Source: Crenalkalicoccus roseus (lineage in GTDB: Bacteria; Pseudomonadota; Alphaproteobacteria; Acetobacterales; Acetobacteraceae). Taken from it: a stretch of 64,000 bases of DNA. This document shows positions 7,920-17,942 of the stretch, piece by piece (the first letter of the stretch is position 1; the number at the start of each line of letters is the position of its first letter). The position numbers were made by a program, and so were the translations under genes. The DNA lies in assembly GCF_004761865.1 (NCBI RefSeq), contig NZ_SJDM01000012.1, positions 1 through 64,000 on the forward strand. The letters are read 5' to 3'. The notes beneath the pieces are model-generated. The model searched no databases. It was not told where the DNA came from and saw nothing but the letters and a program-made list of their open reading frames with translations.

Positions 7920-9560
7920 ATGTTCGGCATCATGCAGGACTGGCCGCTGCTGCTGCACCGCATCATCGACCATGCCGCGATCCACCACCCGCGGCGGGAG
8001 GTGGTGACGCGCTCCGTCGAGGGGCCGATCCACCGCACCGGCTACGCCGAGCTCCGCCACCGCGCCCTGCGCGTGGCCCAGGCGCTGCGCCGGGACGGGA
8101 TGCGGGAAGGGGACCGCATCGGCACCCTCGCCTGGAGCACCTGGCGGCACCTGGAGGCCTGGTTCGGCATCACCGGCATCGGCGCCGTCTACCACACCAT
8201 CAACCCGCGCCTCTTCCCCGAGCAGATCGCCTGGATCGCCAACCACGCCGAGGACCGGATGCTGCTGGCGGACCTGAACTTCGTGCCGCTGCTCGAGCAG
8301 CTCGCGCCCAGGCTGCCCACGGTCGAGCGCTACGTGCTGCTGACCGACGCGGCGCACATGCCCGGCACCAGCCTGCGCAACGCCATCCCCTACGAGGAAT
8401 GGATCGCCGGCTGCGACGGCGACACGGAATGGGCGGCGCTGGACGAGCGCGCGGCGAGCGGCCTCTGCTACACCTCCGGCACCACGGGCAACCCGAAGGG
8501 CGTGCTCTACTCGCACCGCTCCGCCGTGATCCACGCGCTGGTGATGGCGCAGCCGAACGGCCTGGCACTCGGCGTGAACGACCGCGTGATGCCGGTGGCG
8601 CCGATGTTCCACGCCAGCGCCTGGGGCCTGCCCTTCGTCTGCCCGATGGTGGGCGCGGCCCTGGTGCTGCCCGGCGCGAGGCTCGACGGCGCCTCCCTGC
8701 ACGAGATGATGGAGACGGAGCGCGTCACCTTCGCCGCCGCGGTGCCGACCATCTTCATGACGCTGCACCAGCACCTGGAGGCCACGGGCGGGCGCCTCTC
8801 CACCCTGAAGCGCGTCATGATCGGCGGCTCGGCGGTGCCGCGCGCCATGACCGAGAGCTACTGGCGGCGCCATGGCGTGCGCCTGCTGCACGGCTGGGGC
8901 ATGACCGAGATGTCCCCGCTCGGCACGCTGACCCTCGCCAAGCCGGAGCACGGCGTCGCGGACGAGGAGGGCTGGCTCGACCTCTCGGTCAAGCAGGGCT
9001 GCCCGCCCTTCACCGTCGAGATCAGGATCACCGACGACGACGGGCGTCCCCTGCCCTGGGACGGCAGGACCCGCGGCAGGCTGAAGGTGCGCGGCCCCGC
9101 CATCGCCCGCGGCTATTTCCGCGACGAGGCGGGCTGGCTGGATGCGGAGGGGTTCTTCGACACCGGCGACATCGCCACCATAGACCCGCACGGCACGGTC
9201 GAGATCGCCGACCGCGCCAAGGACCTGATCAAGTCGGGCGGCGAGTGGATCTCCTCGATCGAGCTCGAGAACCTCGCCGTCGCCCACCCCGACGTCGCGG
9301 AGGCGGCGGCGATCGCGGCGCGCCACCCGAAATGGGACGAGCGGCCGCTGCTGCTGGTGGTGCCGAAGCCCGGCCGCGCGCCTTCCAGGGAGGACCTGCT
9401 GCGCTTCCTGGAAGGCAAGGTGGCGAAGTGGTGGCTGCCCGACGATGTCGTGGTGGTGGAGGCGCTGCCGCACACCGCCACCGGCAAGGTGCAGAAGACC
9501 GCGCTACGCGAGCAGTGGCGCGACCACCTGCTGCGGCGGGAGGCGGCGGGCGGCGATTGA
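7920..9560 (+). CDS. AMP-forming acyl-CoA ligase (AlkK/DitJ-like)
   Basis: Activates a fatty or other carboxylic acid to its CoA thioester using ATP. The ATG at 7920 is preceded by GGGAGGG and gives 546 aa. It shows the P-loop [11 protein letters not shown] at 184-194, the motif [18 protein letters not shown] and the C-terminal catalytic Lys in [12 protein letters not shown]. Overall it resembles medium/long-chain fatty-acyl-CoA ligases of the AlkK group. It is divergent from aat and is followed by a Bug receptor gene 74 bases downstream. Chain length preference cannot be read from the sequence. Confidence 0.92.
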   Translation: MFGIMQDWPLLLHRIIDHAAIHHPRREVVTRSVEGPIHRTGYAELRHRALRVAQALRRDGMREGDRIGTLAWSTWRHLEAWFGITGIGAVYHTINPRLFPEQIAWIANHAEDRMLLADLNFVPLLEQLAPRLPTVERYVLLTDAAHMPGTSLRNAIPYEEWIAGCDGDTEWAALDERAASGLCYTSGTTGNPKGVLYSHRSAVIHALVMAQPNGLALGVNDRVMPVAPMFHASAWGLPFVCPMVGAALVLPGARLDGASLHEMMETERVTFAAAVPTIFMTLHQHLEATGGRLSTLKRVMIGGSAVPRAMTESYWRRHGVRLLHGWGMTEMSPLGTLTLAKPEHGVADEEGWLDLSVKQGCPPFTVEIRITDDDGRPLPWDGRTRGRLKVRGPAIARGYFRDEAGWLDAEGFFDTGDIATIDPHGTVEIADRAKDLIKSGGEWISSIELENLAVAHPDVAEAAAIAARHPKWDERPLLLVVPKPGRAPSREDLLRFLEGKVAKWWLPDDVVVVEALPHTATGKVQKTALREQWRDHLLRREAAGGD

Positions 9561-9634
9561 CCCCCCGCGCAAGGGGCCGATAGCCTTCCCGCAACCGGCA
9601 CGGACGACACCCTGCCGGACGGGAGGAGACAACC

Positions 9635-10603
9635 ATGCAGCGTCGCGCCATCCTGGGCGGGCTTCTGGCCGCGCCCGCGCTTCTCGCCCATGCCCGCGCG
9701 CAGGAGGCATGGCCCGCGCGGCCGATCCGCCTCGTCGTCGGCTGGCCGCCCGGCGGCTCGGTGGACAACCTCGCGCGCATCTTCCAGCCGCGGCTGCAGG
9801 AGCTGCTGCGCCAGAGCGTGGTGGTGGAGAACCGCCCCGGCGCCACGGGCACGGTCGGCGCGGCGGAGGCGGCGCGCGCCGCGCCGGACGGCCACACCTG
9901 GCTGCTGATCGTGGACAGCCACGTCATCGTGCCGAGCGTGATGCAGCTTCCCTACGACACGCGGCGCGACTTCGCGCCGGTGACGCTGATCGGGCGCGGG
10001 CCGCTGCTGGTCGCGGCGCACCCCTCCGTGCCCTGGGCCGGCTTCCGCGAGATGGTGGAGGACGCGCGGCGCCGGCCCGGCCAGATCAACTACGCCACCG
10101 CCGGCATCGGCACGATGATGCACGTGGCGATGGTGCAGCTCTGCAACCTGGCGGGCGTGCAGCTCACCCACGTGCCCTATCGCGGCGGGGCGCCGGCGCT
10201 GGCGGACGCGCTGGCCGGCCACGTGCCGCTGTTCGTCACCAACGCCCCGGTCGGCGGGCCGCATGTGCGCAGCGGCGGCCTCAGGGGTTTCGGCGTCACC
10301 ACCCGCGAGCGCTGGCGCGACCTGCCGCAGGTGCCGAGCTTCCACGAGCAGGGCTTCACCGATTTCGAGGCGCCGACCTGGTGGGGCCTGCTCGCTCCCT
10401 CGGGCGTGCCGGAGCCGATCCGGCGGCGCATGGAGGAGACGATGGCGCGCATCCTGGCCGAGCCGGAGACGCGGGCGAAGGTGGAGGCGCAGGGCATGAC
10501 CGTGCTCGCCGCCGGCTCGGCCGACTTCCGCCCCTTCATGGAGAGCGAGATGGAGCGCTGGGCGCGGGTGGTGCGGGAGAACGACATCCGCCTGCAGGGC
10601 TGA
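9635..10603 (+). CDS. Bug/TctC-family solute receptor
   Basis: Second orphan periplasmic receptor of the tripartite tricarboxylate transporter type, 322 aa. The start follows GGGAGGAG at a normal distance. The signal peptide is MQRRAILGGLLAAPALLAHARA, then the mature start WPARPIRLVVGWPPGGSVDN, ENRPGATGTVG and the HVPYRGGAPALADALAGHV loop, all family hallmarks. No TctAB genes are near. It may be co-transcribed with the acyl-CoA ligase, hinting at uptake of an organic acid that is then activated, but this is inference. It ends convergently with accC. Confidence 0.92.
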   Translation: MQRRAILGGLLAAPALLAHARAQEAWPARPIRLVVGWPPGGSVDNLARIFQPRLQELLRQSVVVENRPGATGTVGAAEAARAAPDGHTWLLIVDSHVIVPSVMQLPYDTRRDFAPVTLIGRGPLLVAAHPSVPWAGFREMVEDARRRPGQINYATAGIGTMMHVAMVQLCNLAGVQLTHVPYRGGAPALADALAGHVPLFVTNAPVGGPHVRSGGLRGFGVTTRERWRDLPQVPSFHEQGFTDFEAPTWWGLLAPSGVPEPIRRRMEETMARILAEPETRAKVEAQGMTVLAAGSADFRPFMESEMERWARVVRENDIRLQG

Positions 10604-10633
10604 CCCCCCGGCGCCCCTGGCCTCTCGCCAGCG

Positions 10634-11983
10634 CTATTCCGCCCGCCGCCGCGCCACGAAGCGCTCCAGCCAGTGGATGGTGTAGTCGCCGCGCCGGAAC
10701 TCCGGGTCGTCCACGATGGCGCGGTGCAGCGGCAGCGTGGTGCGGATGCCGTCCACCACCATCTCGTCGAGGGCGCGACGCAGGCGGGCGATCGCCTCCG
10801 CGCGCGTCGCGCCGTGCACCACCAGCTTGGCGACCAGGCTGTCGTAGTGCGGCGGCACCGCGTAGCCGCTGTAGAGCGCGGAGTCGACGCGCACGCCGAG
10901 CCCCCCGGGCGCGTGGTAGGTGGTGACGCGCCCCGGGCAGGGGGCGAAGGTCTCCGGATCCTCGGCGGTGATGCGGCACTCGATGGCGTGGCCGTGGAAG
11001 CGGATGTCGGACTGCCGGTAGCCGAGGCGCTCGCCGGCGGCGATGCGGATCTGCTCCTTCACCAGGTCTATGCCGCAGACCATCTCGGTCACCGGGTGCT
11101 CGACCTGCAGGCGGGTGTTCATCTCGATGAAGGCGAACCGCCCGTCCTGCCACAGGAACTCCAGCGTGCCGGCGTTGCGGTAGCCGAGCTCGGCCAGCGC
11201 CCGCGTCACCGTCCCGCCGAGCGCGTCGCGTTCGGCGGCGGAGAGGGCGGGGGAGCCCGCCTCCTCCACCAGCTTCTGGTGGCGCCGCTGCAGCGAGCAG
11301 TCGCGCTCGCCGAAATGCACGACGGTGCCGTGGGTGTCGGCCAGCACCTGCAGCTCGATGTGGCGCGGGCGGTCGAGATACTTCTCGAGATAGACGCTGT
11401 CGTCGCCGAAGGCGGCCCTGGCCTCGGCGCGGGCGACGCGGTACGCCTCCTCGAGCTCGGCCTCGCCGCGGGCCACCTTCATGCCGCGCCCGCCGCCGCC
11501 GGCGGCGGCCTTGATCAGCACCGGGTAGCCGACATCGGCCGCGACGGCGCGCGCCTCCTCGAGGGAGGAGAGGGCGCCGGGGCTGCCCGGCACCAGCGGC
11601 ACGCCGAGGCGGCGCATCGCCTCCTTCGCCGCCACCTTGTCGCCCATCATGCGGATGTGCTCGGGCGAGGGGCCGATGAAGGCGAGGCCGTGCGCCTCCA
11701 CCATCTCCGCGAAGCGGGCGTTCTCGGAAAGGAAGCCGTAGCCGGGATGGATCGCGTCCGCCCCGGTGATGGCGGCCGCCGAGAGGATGGCGGCGGTGTT
11801 GAGGTAGCTGTCGCGCGCCGGCGGGGGGCCGATGCAGACGCTCTCGTCGGCGAGGCGCACATGCATCGCCGACGCGTCGGCGGTGGAGTGCACCGCCACC
11901 GTGCGGATGCCCATCTCCTGGCAGGCGCGGTGGACGCGCAGCGCGATCTCGCCGCGGTTGGCGATCAGCACCTTGCCGAACAT
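10634..11983 (-). CDS. accC: Acetyl-CoA carboxylase, biotin carboxylase subunit
   Basis: ATP-dependent carboxylation of biotin on AccB, the first half-reaction of acetyl-CoA carboxylase in fatty-acid synthesis. The 449-aa protein has the N-terminal biotin carboxylase fold ([16 protein letters not shown]), the ATP-grasp glycine loop GGGGRG at 162-167, and [14 protein letters not shown] containing the catalytic Glu and Arg. Full length for the family. It follows accB after nine bases, in the order aroQ-accB-accC seen in many proteobacteria. Confidence 0.97.
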   Translation of the reverse strand: MFGKVLIANRGEIALRVHRACQEMGIRTVAVHSTADASAMHVRLADESVCIGPPPARDSYLNTAAILSAAAITGADAIHPGYGFLSENARFAEMVEAHGLAFIGPSPEHIRMMGDKVAAKEAMRRLGVPLVPGSPGALSSLEEARAVAADVGYPVLIKAAAGGGGRGMKVARGEAELEEAYRVARAEARAAFGDDSVYLEKYLDRPRHIELQVLADTHGTVVHFGERDCSLQRRHQKLVEEAGSPALSAAERDALGGTVTRALAELGYRNAGTLEFLWQDGRFAFIEMNTRLQVEHPVTEMVCGIDLVKEQIRIAAGERLGYRQSDIRFHGHAIECRITAEDPETFAPCPGRVTTYHAPGGLGVRVDSALYSGYAVPPHYDSLVAKLVVHGATRAEAIARLRRALDEMVVDGIRTTLPLHRAIVDDPEFRRGDYTIHWLERFVARRRAE

Positions 11984-11992
11984 CGCGCCAGG

Positions 11993-12472
11993 CTACTCCA
12001 CGACCATCAGCGGCTCGCCATACTCCACCGGCACCCCGTTCTCGATCAGGATGCGGGTCACGGTGCCGGCGCGCGGGCTGCGGATCTGGTTGAAGGTCTT
12101 CATCGCCTCGATCAGCAGCAGCGTCTGGCCCTGCTCCACCCGGCTGCCGACGGTGACGAAGGGCGCCGCCCCCGGCTCCGGCGCCAGATAGGCGACGCCG
12201 ACCATGGGCGAGGTGACGAGCCCGGGATGCTTGGCGTCCACCGCCTCGGCCACGGCCGGGGCGAGGGCCGCCGGCGGCGCCGCGGCCTCCGCCGCTGGCG
12301 GCACCGGAGCGGCGGCCACGGCCGGCAGCGCGGCGGCGACGGGTGCGGGGGTGCGCGCCACCCGGATGCGGCTGTCCTTCTCCACCAGCTCGATCTCGGT
12401 CAGGTCGGTGTCGCGAAGGATCTGCGCCAGGGCGCGGATCGCCTCCGGGTCGAACTGGATGCCGCTGCTCAT
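11993..12472 (-). CDS. accB: Acetyl-CoA carboxylase, biotin carboxyl carrier protein
   Basis: Carries the biotin that shuttles CO2 between AccC and the carboxyltransferase. The 159-aa protein has a short helical N-terminus (1-40), an Ala/Pro-rich linker (41-80) and a biotinyl domain with the biotinylation site EAMKTFN, where Lys125 is modified. Its Ile/Glu-Ala-Met-Lys motif is canonical. GGAGAAGGA precedes the ATG. It lies between aroQ (22-base gap) and accC (9-base gap), so the three are one operon. Confidence 0.96.
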   Translation of the reverse strand: MSSGIQFDPEAIRALAQILRDTDLTEIELVEKDSRIRVARTPAPVAAALPAVAAAPVPPAAEAAAPPAALAPAVAEAVDAKHPGLVTSPMVGVAYLAPEPGAAPFVTVGSRVEQGQTLLLIEAMKTFNQIRSPRAGTVTRILIENGVPVEYGEPLMVVE

Positions 12473-12494
12473 GCGTCCTTCTCCGGGGCGGCGC

Positions 12495-12950
12495 TCACTC
12501 CGCCGCCTCCTCGGCCACCAGCCGCGCCATGGCGCGGAGCGCGAGGGCGTAGCCCTCGATGCCGAGGCCCGCGATCACGCCCGTCGCCGCGCGGGAGACG
12601 TAGCTGTGCTGGCGGAATTCCTCGCGCCGGTGGATGTTGGTGATGTGGACCTCGATGACGGGCAGCTCCACCGCCAGCAGCGCGTCGAGCAGCGCCACCG
12701 AGGTCGTGGTGTAGCCCGCGGGGTTGATGACGATGCCGGCGGCGCGGCCGCGGCATTCCTGCACCCAGGTGACGAGCTCGCCCTCGCCGTTGGTCTGGCG
12801 GAAGTCGATGGCCAGCCCCAGCTCCTCCGCCACCTCGGCGCACAGCGCCTCGACGTCGTCGAGGGTGGCGGTGCCGTACCTCTCCGGCTCGCGCAGGCCA
12901 AGCAGGTTCAGGTTCGGGCCGTTCAGCACGGCGATCAGCGGCGGGGTCAC
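12495..12950 (-). CDS. aroQ: 3-dehydroquinate dehydratase, type II
   Basis: Third step of the shikimate pathway, 3-dehydroquinate to 3-dehydroshikimate. The 151-aa product starts with GTG at 12950, giving the N-terminal signature [22 protein letters not shown], in which the active-site loop holds Arg and Tyr. [17 protein letters not shown] and the [17 protein letters not shown] block, with the catalytic His, follow. No strong ribosome-binding site precedes the GTG. It is the first gene of the aroQ-accB-accC operon and is divergent from thiS. Confidence 0.94.
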   Translation of the reverse strand: MTPPLIAVLNGPNLNLLGLREPERYGTATLDDVEALCAEVAEELGLAIDFRQTNGEGELVTWVQECRGRAAGIVINPAGYTTTSVALLDALLAVELPVIEVHITNIHRREEFRQHSYVSRAATGVIAGLGIEGYALALRAMARLVAEEAAE

Positions 12951-13077
12951 GGGATCGCGGGGTCCGTCCAGGCGGTCGGGGGCGCTAGCACGGAGCCGGC
13001 CCGCGCCGCAAGCATCCCGGACATGCGCGCGGCGGGGGCGCCTTGCCGGCGGCCCGGCACCTCGCCACATTCCCGCC

Positions 13078-13290
13078 ATGGGACCGACGATCCGCATCAC
13101 GGTGAACGGCGAGGCGCGGGAGATCCGGGCCGCCGCCACCCTGGCCGACCTGCTGGCCGAGATCGGGCTCGATCCGCGCAAGATCGCGGTCGAGCGCAAT
13201 CTCGAGATCGTTCCCCGCTCCCGCTACGCCGCCACCGCCCTCGCCGCGGGCGACGAGCTGGAGATCGTGCACTTCATAGGCGGAGGCTGA
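13078..13290 (+). CDS. thiS: Thiamine biosynthesis sulfur carrier protein
   Basis: Small ubiquitin-like protein whose C-terminal Gly-Gly is thiocarboxylated and hands sulfur to ThiG for thiazole formation. The 70-aa product begins [16 protein letters not shown] and ends EIVHFIGGG, the required di-glycine terminus. It is followed six bases later by thiG, its partner. No TPP riboswitch core was seen upstream, and thiO, thiE, thiC and thiF are not in the window. Confidence 0.93.
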   Translation: MGPTIRITVNGEAREIRAAATLADLLAEIGLDPRKIAVERNLEIVPRSRYAATALAAGDELEIVHFIGGG

Positions 13291-13296
13291 GCACCC

Positions 13297-14118
13297 ATGC
13301 TGGCGCGCTCTACGCAAGAAGGCGGCATCCCGGGCGGCGCCGACGACATCTGGGAGGTTGCCGGCCGCCGCTTCCGTTCCCGCCTGATCGTCGGCACCGG
13401 GCGCTACAAGGACCTGGAGGAGACCGGACGGGCCATCGAGGCCTCGGGGGCGGAGATCGTCACGGTGGCGGTGCGGCGGGTCAATCTCGGCGACCCCAAG
13501 GCGCCGATGCTGCAGGACTACGTGGATCCGAAGCGCTACACCTACCTTCCCAACACCGCCGGCTGCCACACCGCGCAGGACGCGGTGCGCACCCTGCGCC
13601 TGGCGCGGGAGGCCGGGGGGTGGAACCTGGTGAAGCTCGAGGTGCTGGGCCCGCCCCCCTTCCTCTATCCCGACATGCGGGCGACCTTCGAGGCGGCCGA
13701 GGCGCTGCTGAAGGACGGGTTCGAGGTGATGGTCTACTGCAACGACGACCCGATCGCCGCCAGGCGCCTGGAGGAGATGGGCTGCTGCGCCGTCATGCCG
13801 CTCGGCGCGCCGATCGGCTCCGGCCTCGGCATCCAGAACCCGGTGATGATCCGCGCCATCGTCGAGCAGGCGAAGGTGCCGGTGCTGGTGGATGCCGGCG
13901 TCGGCACCGCCTCGGACGCCGCCATCGCCATGGAGCTCGGCTGCGACGCGGTGCTGATGAACAGCGCCATCGCCCATGCCCGGGACCCGGTGACCATGGC
14001 GCGGGCCATGAAGGCGGCGGTGGAGGCGGGGCGGCTCGCCTACCTCGCCGGGCGGATGCCGCGCCAGTACGTGGCCGATCCGTCGAGCCCGCTCGGGGGG
14101 CTGATCCGCAAGACCTGA
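13297..14118 (+). CDS. thiG: Thiazole synthase
   Basis: Forms the thiazole phosphate of thiamine from deoxyxylulose 5-phosphate, dehydroglycine and ThiS thiocarboxylate. The 273-aa TIM-barrel protein has the Schiff-base Lys113 in [17 protein letters not shown] in the phosphate-binding loop and [17 protein letters not shown] near the C-terminus. It has about 12 extra residues at the N-terminus relative to compact homologues. Its stop codon is part of a strong hairpin shared with the convergent hydrolase gene. Confidence 0.96.
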   Translation: MLARSTQEGGIPGGADDIWEVAGRRFRSRLIVGTGRYKDLEETGRAIEASGAEIVTVAVRRVNLGDPKAPMLQDYVDPKRYTYLPNTAGCHTAQDAVRTLRLAREAGGWNLVKLEVLGPPPFLYPDMRATFEAAEALLKDGFEVMVYCNDDPIAARRLEEMGCCAVMPLGAPIGSGLGIQNPVMIRAIVEQAKVPVLVDAGVGTASDAAIAMELGCDAVLMNSAIAHARDPVTMARAMKAAVEAGRLAYLAGRMPRQYVADPSSPLGGLIRKT

Positions 14119-14135
14119 GCGCTTCCGCGCTCAGG
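14114..14135. terminator. Bidirectional hairpin containing both convergent stop codons
   Basis: CCTGAGCGC (14114-14122) pairs perfectly with GCGCTCAGG (14127-14135) over a four-base TTCC loop. The TGA of thiG (14116-14118) and the TGA of the convergent hydrolase gene (14131-14133 on the - strand) are each inside one arm. This is a compact terminator for both genes. Confidence 0.65.
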
Positions 14136-15375
14136 CCGGCCAGCGAAAGCCCCCGGGCTGCAGCTCGGTGATGGCGTAGTCCTGCCGGCGCACGCGGTTG
14201 CCCTGGTTGCCGGCGAGCAGCGTGATCTTGCCGCCGCGCTCGCCCACCCAGAAGCCGACATGGCCGGAGGTGCCGGGCGCCTGCGGCCGCAGCACCACCA
14301 CGCAGCCGGGCCGCGGCCGCGCGAGCGGCCGGCCCCAGCCCAGCCAATTGGCGGCGCGGGCCGAGCCCCTGCCCATCCCCACCTCCCCCGCCATGCCGAG
14401 GCAGAAGCTGACGAAGGCGCCGCACCAGGAGGTGCTGTCCGGCTGCTCCCCGAGGGTGGTCCAGGCGAAGTACTCCTCGATCCTGGGGTTGCTCGGCCGG
14501 CCCGGCAGCTCCGCCACGCCGGCCGCCTCCTCGGCCTCCGCCACGCGCAGCCATTCGGGCTTCGTGGCCGGCGCGACGGGCGGGAGCGCCGCGGACGGGG
14601 CGGCGGCGAGCAGCGCGCGGGCCCGGGGCAGGACGTGCTCCACCCTGTCCCGCAGCAGCGCCAGCACCTCGCCGGCGCTGCGGACGGTGCCCCCGTCCTC
14701 GAAGATCGGGCGGTTCGCCACGCGGATCCGCTCCGCGAAGCCGGCGCCGAGGCGGGTCTCCGCGTAGAAGCGGGCGAGCACCCCGATGGCGGGCTCGGCC
14801 GGGTCGGCGGCGAGCAGCGCCGCGGCCGCCGCCGAACCGAGGAAGTGACCGCAATAGAGTTCCGCGAGCGCCGGCCGGCGGCCGAGGCCGCGGCCGAGCG
14901 CCGCCGCGGTGCCGCGCAGCAGCTCTGCCGCCATCAGGCATTGCGCGCGGATGTCGTCGCGGTCGGCCGCCGCGATGCCGTGCACAGCGCCGTGCCGCGC
15001 CACCAGCCTCTCCCAGGTGCCGTCGATGATGCCGAACAGGCCGCGCGCGCTGGAGGTGGCCGAGCGCGCGGCGGGGTCGAACCCGGATTCCAGGGCGGCG
15101 AAGGTGGCCAGCGCCAGCGCCTCCACCCCGACCCGGGCCGCCGCCTCCCGGATCGCCGCGGCGAGGCCGCCCGGCGGCGCCCCCGCCTCCGCCACCTCCG
15201 CCAGGCGGGGCGGCGGCAGGACGAACCAGCCGAGCGCCACGCTCCCCTCCGGCTCCCCGGCGCGGCGGAAGGCGATGCCGACTCCCTCCGCCTCCGCGTC
15301 GGCGCGGAGCTCCTCCTCCATCTCCTCCGCCTGCGCGGCGGTCAGGCCGCCATGCCAGCCGGTGACGATCGTCAT
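14131..15375 (-). CDS. Two-domain peptidoglycan hydrolase (lysozyme-like plus TIGR02594/CHAP-like)
   Basis: A 414-aa protein with two predicted cell-wall-cleaving domains. Residues about 70-180 look like a lytic-transglycosylase/lysozyme fold: LESGFD (95-100, Glu96 as acid), then GLFGIIDGTW (112-121). Residues about 293-414 resemble TIGR02594/NlpC-CHAP amidases, with SWCGAFVSF (Cys318) and SGHVGFWVG (His372). The first 60 residues are acidic and unassigned. There is no signal peptide, so export would need lysis, a phage-like route or a dedicated secretion system. It lies 14 bases downstream of a lipoprotein gene and is very probably co-transcribed with it. Confidence 0.75.
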   Translation of the reverse strand: MTIVTGWHGGLTAAQAEEMEEELRADAEAEGVGIAFRRAGEPEGSVALGWFVLPPPRLAEVAEAGAPPGGLAAAIREAAARVGVEALALATFAALESGFDPAARSATSSARGLFGIIDGTWERLVARHGAVHGIAAADRDDIRAQCLMAAELLRGTAAALGRGLGRRPALAELYCGHFLGSAAAAALLAADPAEPAIGVLARFYAETRLGAGFAERIRVANRPIFEDGGTVRSAGEVLALLRDRVEHVLPRARALLAAAPSAALPPVAPATKPEWLRVAEAEEAAGVAELPGRPSNPRIEEYFAWTTLGEQPDSTSWCGAFVSFCLGMAGEVGMGRGSARAANWLGWGRPLARPRPGCVVVLRPQAPGTSGHVGFWVGERGGKITLLAGNQGNRVRRQDYAITELQPGGFRWPA

Positions 15376-15389
15376 CCCGCACCCCTCCC

Positions 15390-16388
15390 TCACCCCATGG
15401 CGCCGCAGCGCTCCGAGCCGGCGCGCAGCCGCTCCAGCACCCGCTGTCGCCGCGCCTCCGCCTCCGCGCGGTCGTCGCGCAGGAAGGAGGCGACGGTGAT
15501 CCGGCCCATCCCCAGCTCCTCGGCGTGGCAGGCGATCTGCCGGCGCCGCGCCGGCTCCGCCGCGGGGCCGCCCGCGCGCACCCAGTCGCGCAGCGCGACG
15601 GCGGCGGGCGCCATGGAGAGCCCCATCCCCTGCGGCGGCCCTTCCGGGAACGGGGGCCGCGCCGCCGCCCCCGCCGGGGCGGGGGCGGGAACGGCCGCCG
15701 GGGCGGCGCCCTCGCGCAGCGGCCGCAGCCCGACCATCCCGTCCAGCCGCTCCCGCGCCAGCCGCGCATCCTCGCTCGCCGCCTCGCCGAGGCCCACCAC
15801 CGCCCCGACCATCGTGCCGGCGCGGAAATAGGCGTAGAGGTCGGCCATCGCCGCACCGAGCGGATAGACGGTGGCCGGCTGCATCAGCCCCGCGCGGATG
15901 CGGGCGCCGACCTGGCCGCGCCGGGCCTGCATCGCGCTCTGCAGCGCCGTCACCGTGCGCTCCGCCAGGACCTCGCGCTCGAAGGCGGCGCGGGCGCCGG
16001 TCACGCCGGTGGCCAGCGCCGCGAGGAGCCGCGCCGGCGCCGCGCCGGAGACGGAGGCCGCGGTGGTCAGGCCGAGCTGCGCCAGCGTCGCGGCGAAGCC
16101 GCCATAGCGGTGGCCGTCGAACATTCCGAGCTCGTAGTCGGCGTAGCGCAGATCGACCGCCACCATCAGCGCCTGCGCGATGCGGTCGCGGCAGGGGCGC
16201 TGCGCCTCCAGCGGCGTCTCCAGGCAGGCCAGCACCGCAGAGGGCGCGTAGGCCGTCTCGAGCCCCGCGACCGCGGCCTCCATGTCGCGGACCGGCGAGC
16301 GCGGCGCCGCGCCGAAGCCCGCGCAGCCCGCCAGCGTCGCCGCCATGGCCGCCGTGGCCAGAAGGCGCCCGGCATCGGCAGCGCCCAT
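15390..16388 (-). CDS. Lipoprotein of unknown function
   Basis: A 332-aa predicted lipoprotein. The start at 16388 is chosen because GGGAGGGGAGG lies just upstream and the N-terminus is then a signal peptide ending in the lipobox LAGC with Cys22. The next 200 residues are helical and Ala-rich, with the segment LMVAVDLRYADYELGMFDG and a later YPLGAAMADLYAYFRAGT patch. A Pro/Ala-rich linker follows, then a C-terminal helical region. I do not recognise a named family. Tight linkage to the two-domain hydrolase downstream suggests they act together. The pyrB gene starts divergently 151 bases away. Confidence 0.7.
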   Translation of the reverse strand: MGAADAGRLLATAAMAATLAGCAGFGAAPRSPVRDMEAAVAGLETAYAPSAVLACLETPLEAQRPCRDRIAQALMVAVDLRYADYELGMFDGHRYGGFAATLAQLGLTTAASVSGAAPARLLAALATGVTGARAAFEREVLAERTVTALQSAMQARRGQVGARIRAGLMQPATVYPLGAAMADLYAYFRAGTMVGAVVGLGEAASEDARLARERLDGMVGLRPLREGAAPAAVPAPAPAGAAARPPFPEGPPQGMGLSMAPAAVALRDWVRAGGPAAEPARRRQIACHAEELGMGRITVASFLRDDRAEAEARRQRVLERLRAGSERCGAMG

Positions 16389-16539
16389 CGCCGCCTCCCC
16401 TCCCGTCATGCCGGAGGGATGCTGCGGCGGGCGGGCCCGCCCGCGCCGTGACTTGGCGCACAGATCGGGCCGGCGCGGCCGGCTTGGCCTGGCCGGGCGC
16501 GGCGGTTAGGGTGCCGCCCGTCGTCCCGGACGAGTCGCG

Positions 16540-17490
16540 ATGTCCTTCTCCTATCCCGTCCTGCCCGACGGTCACCTGCTGGCGATCGAGGGCCTCGAGC
16601 CGCCGCACATCGGCGCGCTCCTGGAACTGGCCGAGAGCTACGCGCTGCTGAACCGCTCCGGGAAGACGCAGCGCGACCTGCTGAAGGGCCGCACCCTGAT
16701 CAACCTGTTCTTCGAGGACAGCACCCGCACCCGCACCAGCTTCGAGCTGGCGGGCAAGCGCCTCGGCGCCGACGTGATCAACATGTCGGTCTCGACCAGC
16801 AGCGTGAACAAGGGCGAGACGCTGCTCGACACCGCCGCCACCCTGAACGCCATGCACTGCGACCTGCTGGTGGTGCGCCACGGCCAGTCCGGCGCCCCGG
16901 CGCTGCTCTCGCAGAAGGTCTCGGCGAGCGTCATCAACGCCGGCGACGGCACGCACGAGCACCCGACCCAGGCGCTGCTCGACGCGCTGACCATCCGCCG
17001 CCGCAAGGGGCGGCTCGAGGGCCTCGCCGTCGCCATCTGCGGCGACGTGCTGCACAGCCGCGTCGCGCGCAGCAACATCCACCTGCTCACCACCATGGGC
17101 GCCCGCGTGCGCGTCGTCGGCCCGCCGACGCTGATCCCGGCCGAGGCGGGGCGCCTCGGCGTCGAGGTGTTCCACGACATGCGCGCGGGGCTCGCCGGCG
17201 CCGACGTGGTGATGATGCTGCGCCTGCAGCGCGAGCGGATGAGCGCCGGCCTGGTCCCCTCCCCGCGCGAGTTCTTCCGCTTCTACGGCCTCGACCGCGC
17301 CAAGCTCGCCCTGGCGAAGCCGGACGCCATCGTGATGCATCCCGGGCCGATGAACCGCGGCATCGAGATCGACAGCGCCATCGCCGACGACCCCGAGCGC
17401 AGCGTGATCGGCGAGCAGGTGGAGATGGGGGTCGCCGTGCGCATGGCGGTGCTCGACGTGCTGGCGCGCGACCTCCGGCGCAACGCATGA
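16540..17490 (+). CDS. pyrB: Aspartate carbamoyltransferase catalytic subunit
   Basis: Condenses carbamoyl phosphate and aspartate in pyrimidine synthesis. The 316-aa protein has the carbamoyl-phosphate loop STRTR at 61-65, HPTQALLD, the RLQRERM segment of the aspartate domain and [12 protein letters not shown] near the end. The next genes (GNAT, pyrC homologue) overlap by four bases each, so they are translationally coupled. No pyrI is seen. The adjacent inactive-type dihydroorotase is the expected structural partner of this class of ATCase. Confidence 0.96.
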   Translation: MSFSYPVLPDGHLLAIEGLEPPHIGALLELAESYALLNRSGKTQRDLLKGRTLINLFFEDSTRTRTSFELAGKRLGADVINMSVSTSSVNKGETLLDTAATLNAMHCDLLVVRHGQSGAPALLSQKVSASVINAGDGTHEHPTQALLDALTIRRRKGRLEGLAVAICGDVLHSRVARSNIHLLTTMGARVRVVGPPTLIPAEAGRLGVEVFHDMRAGLAGADVVMMLRLQRERMSAGLVPSPREFFRFYGLDRAKLALAKPDAIVMHPGPMNRGIEIDSAIADDPERSVIGEQVEMGVAVRMAVLDVLARDLRRNA

Positions 17491-17942
17491 GCCTCCGCAT
17501 CCGCCCCGCCCGGCCGGAGGAGGCCGGGGCGCTGCGCGCCCTGGCGCGTCGCGCCTACGCCCCCTGGATCCCGGCGGTCGGCCGCGAGCCGGGACCAATG
17601 GGCGCGGACTACGCCGCCCGCATCGCCGCCGGGGAGGCCTTCGTGCTGGACTCCGCCGAAGGGTGCCACCTCGGCCTCGTCGTGCTGGAGGAGGCGCCCG
17701 ACGCCCTGGTCCTCGACAATGTCGCGGTCGAGCCGGCGGAGCAGGGCAAGGGCCACGGGCGCCGCCTGGTCCGCTTCGCGGAGGAGGAGGCGCGGCGGCG
17801 CGGCCATGCCCGGCTCCGCCTCTACACCCATGCCGCCATGGCGGCGAACATCCGGCTCTACGAGGGCCTCGGCTTCGTCGAGACGCACCGCGCCACCGAG
17901 AAGGGCTTCCATCGTATTTACATGGAGAAGCGCCTGCCGTGA
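17487..17942 (+). CDS. GNAT-family N-acetyltransferase
   Basis: A 151-aa acetyltransferase of the GNAT fold. The acetyl-CoA loop QGKGHG is at 86-91, preceded by [10 protein letters not shown] and followed by the C-terminal [13 protein letters not shown] helix-strand. Its substrate is unknown. It is wedged between pyrB and the pyrC homologue with ATGA and GTGA overlaps on both sides, so it is made in step with the pyrimidine enzymes; whether it acts in that pathway is not known. Confidence 0.88.
   Translation: MSLRIRPARPEEAGALRALARRAYAPWIPAVGREPGPMGADYAARIAAGEAFVLDSAEGCHLGLVVLEEAPDALVLDNVAVEPAEQGKGHGRRLVRFAEEEARRRGHARLRLYTHAAMAANIRLYEGLGFVETHRATEKGFHRIYMEKRLP

Noticed and set aside
5745-12643. 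Several very long open frames antisense to serA, fatty-acyl-CoA ligase, and accC/accB (for example 5745-7241, 7806-9473 and 10673-12643)
   Set aside because: They lie opposite well-supported genes, their products are low-complexity Arg/Ala/Gly/Pro sequences, and such shadow frames are expected at this GC content.
12951-13077. TPP riboswitch before thiS
   Set aside because: The CUGAGA-type conserved pieces were not found in the region upstream of thiS.
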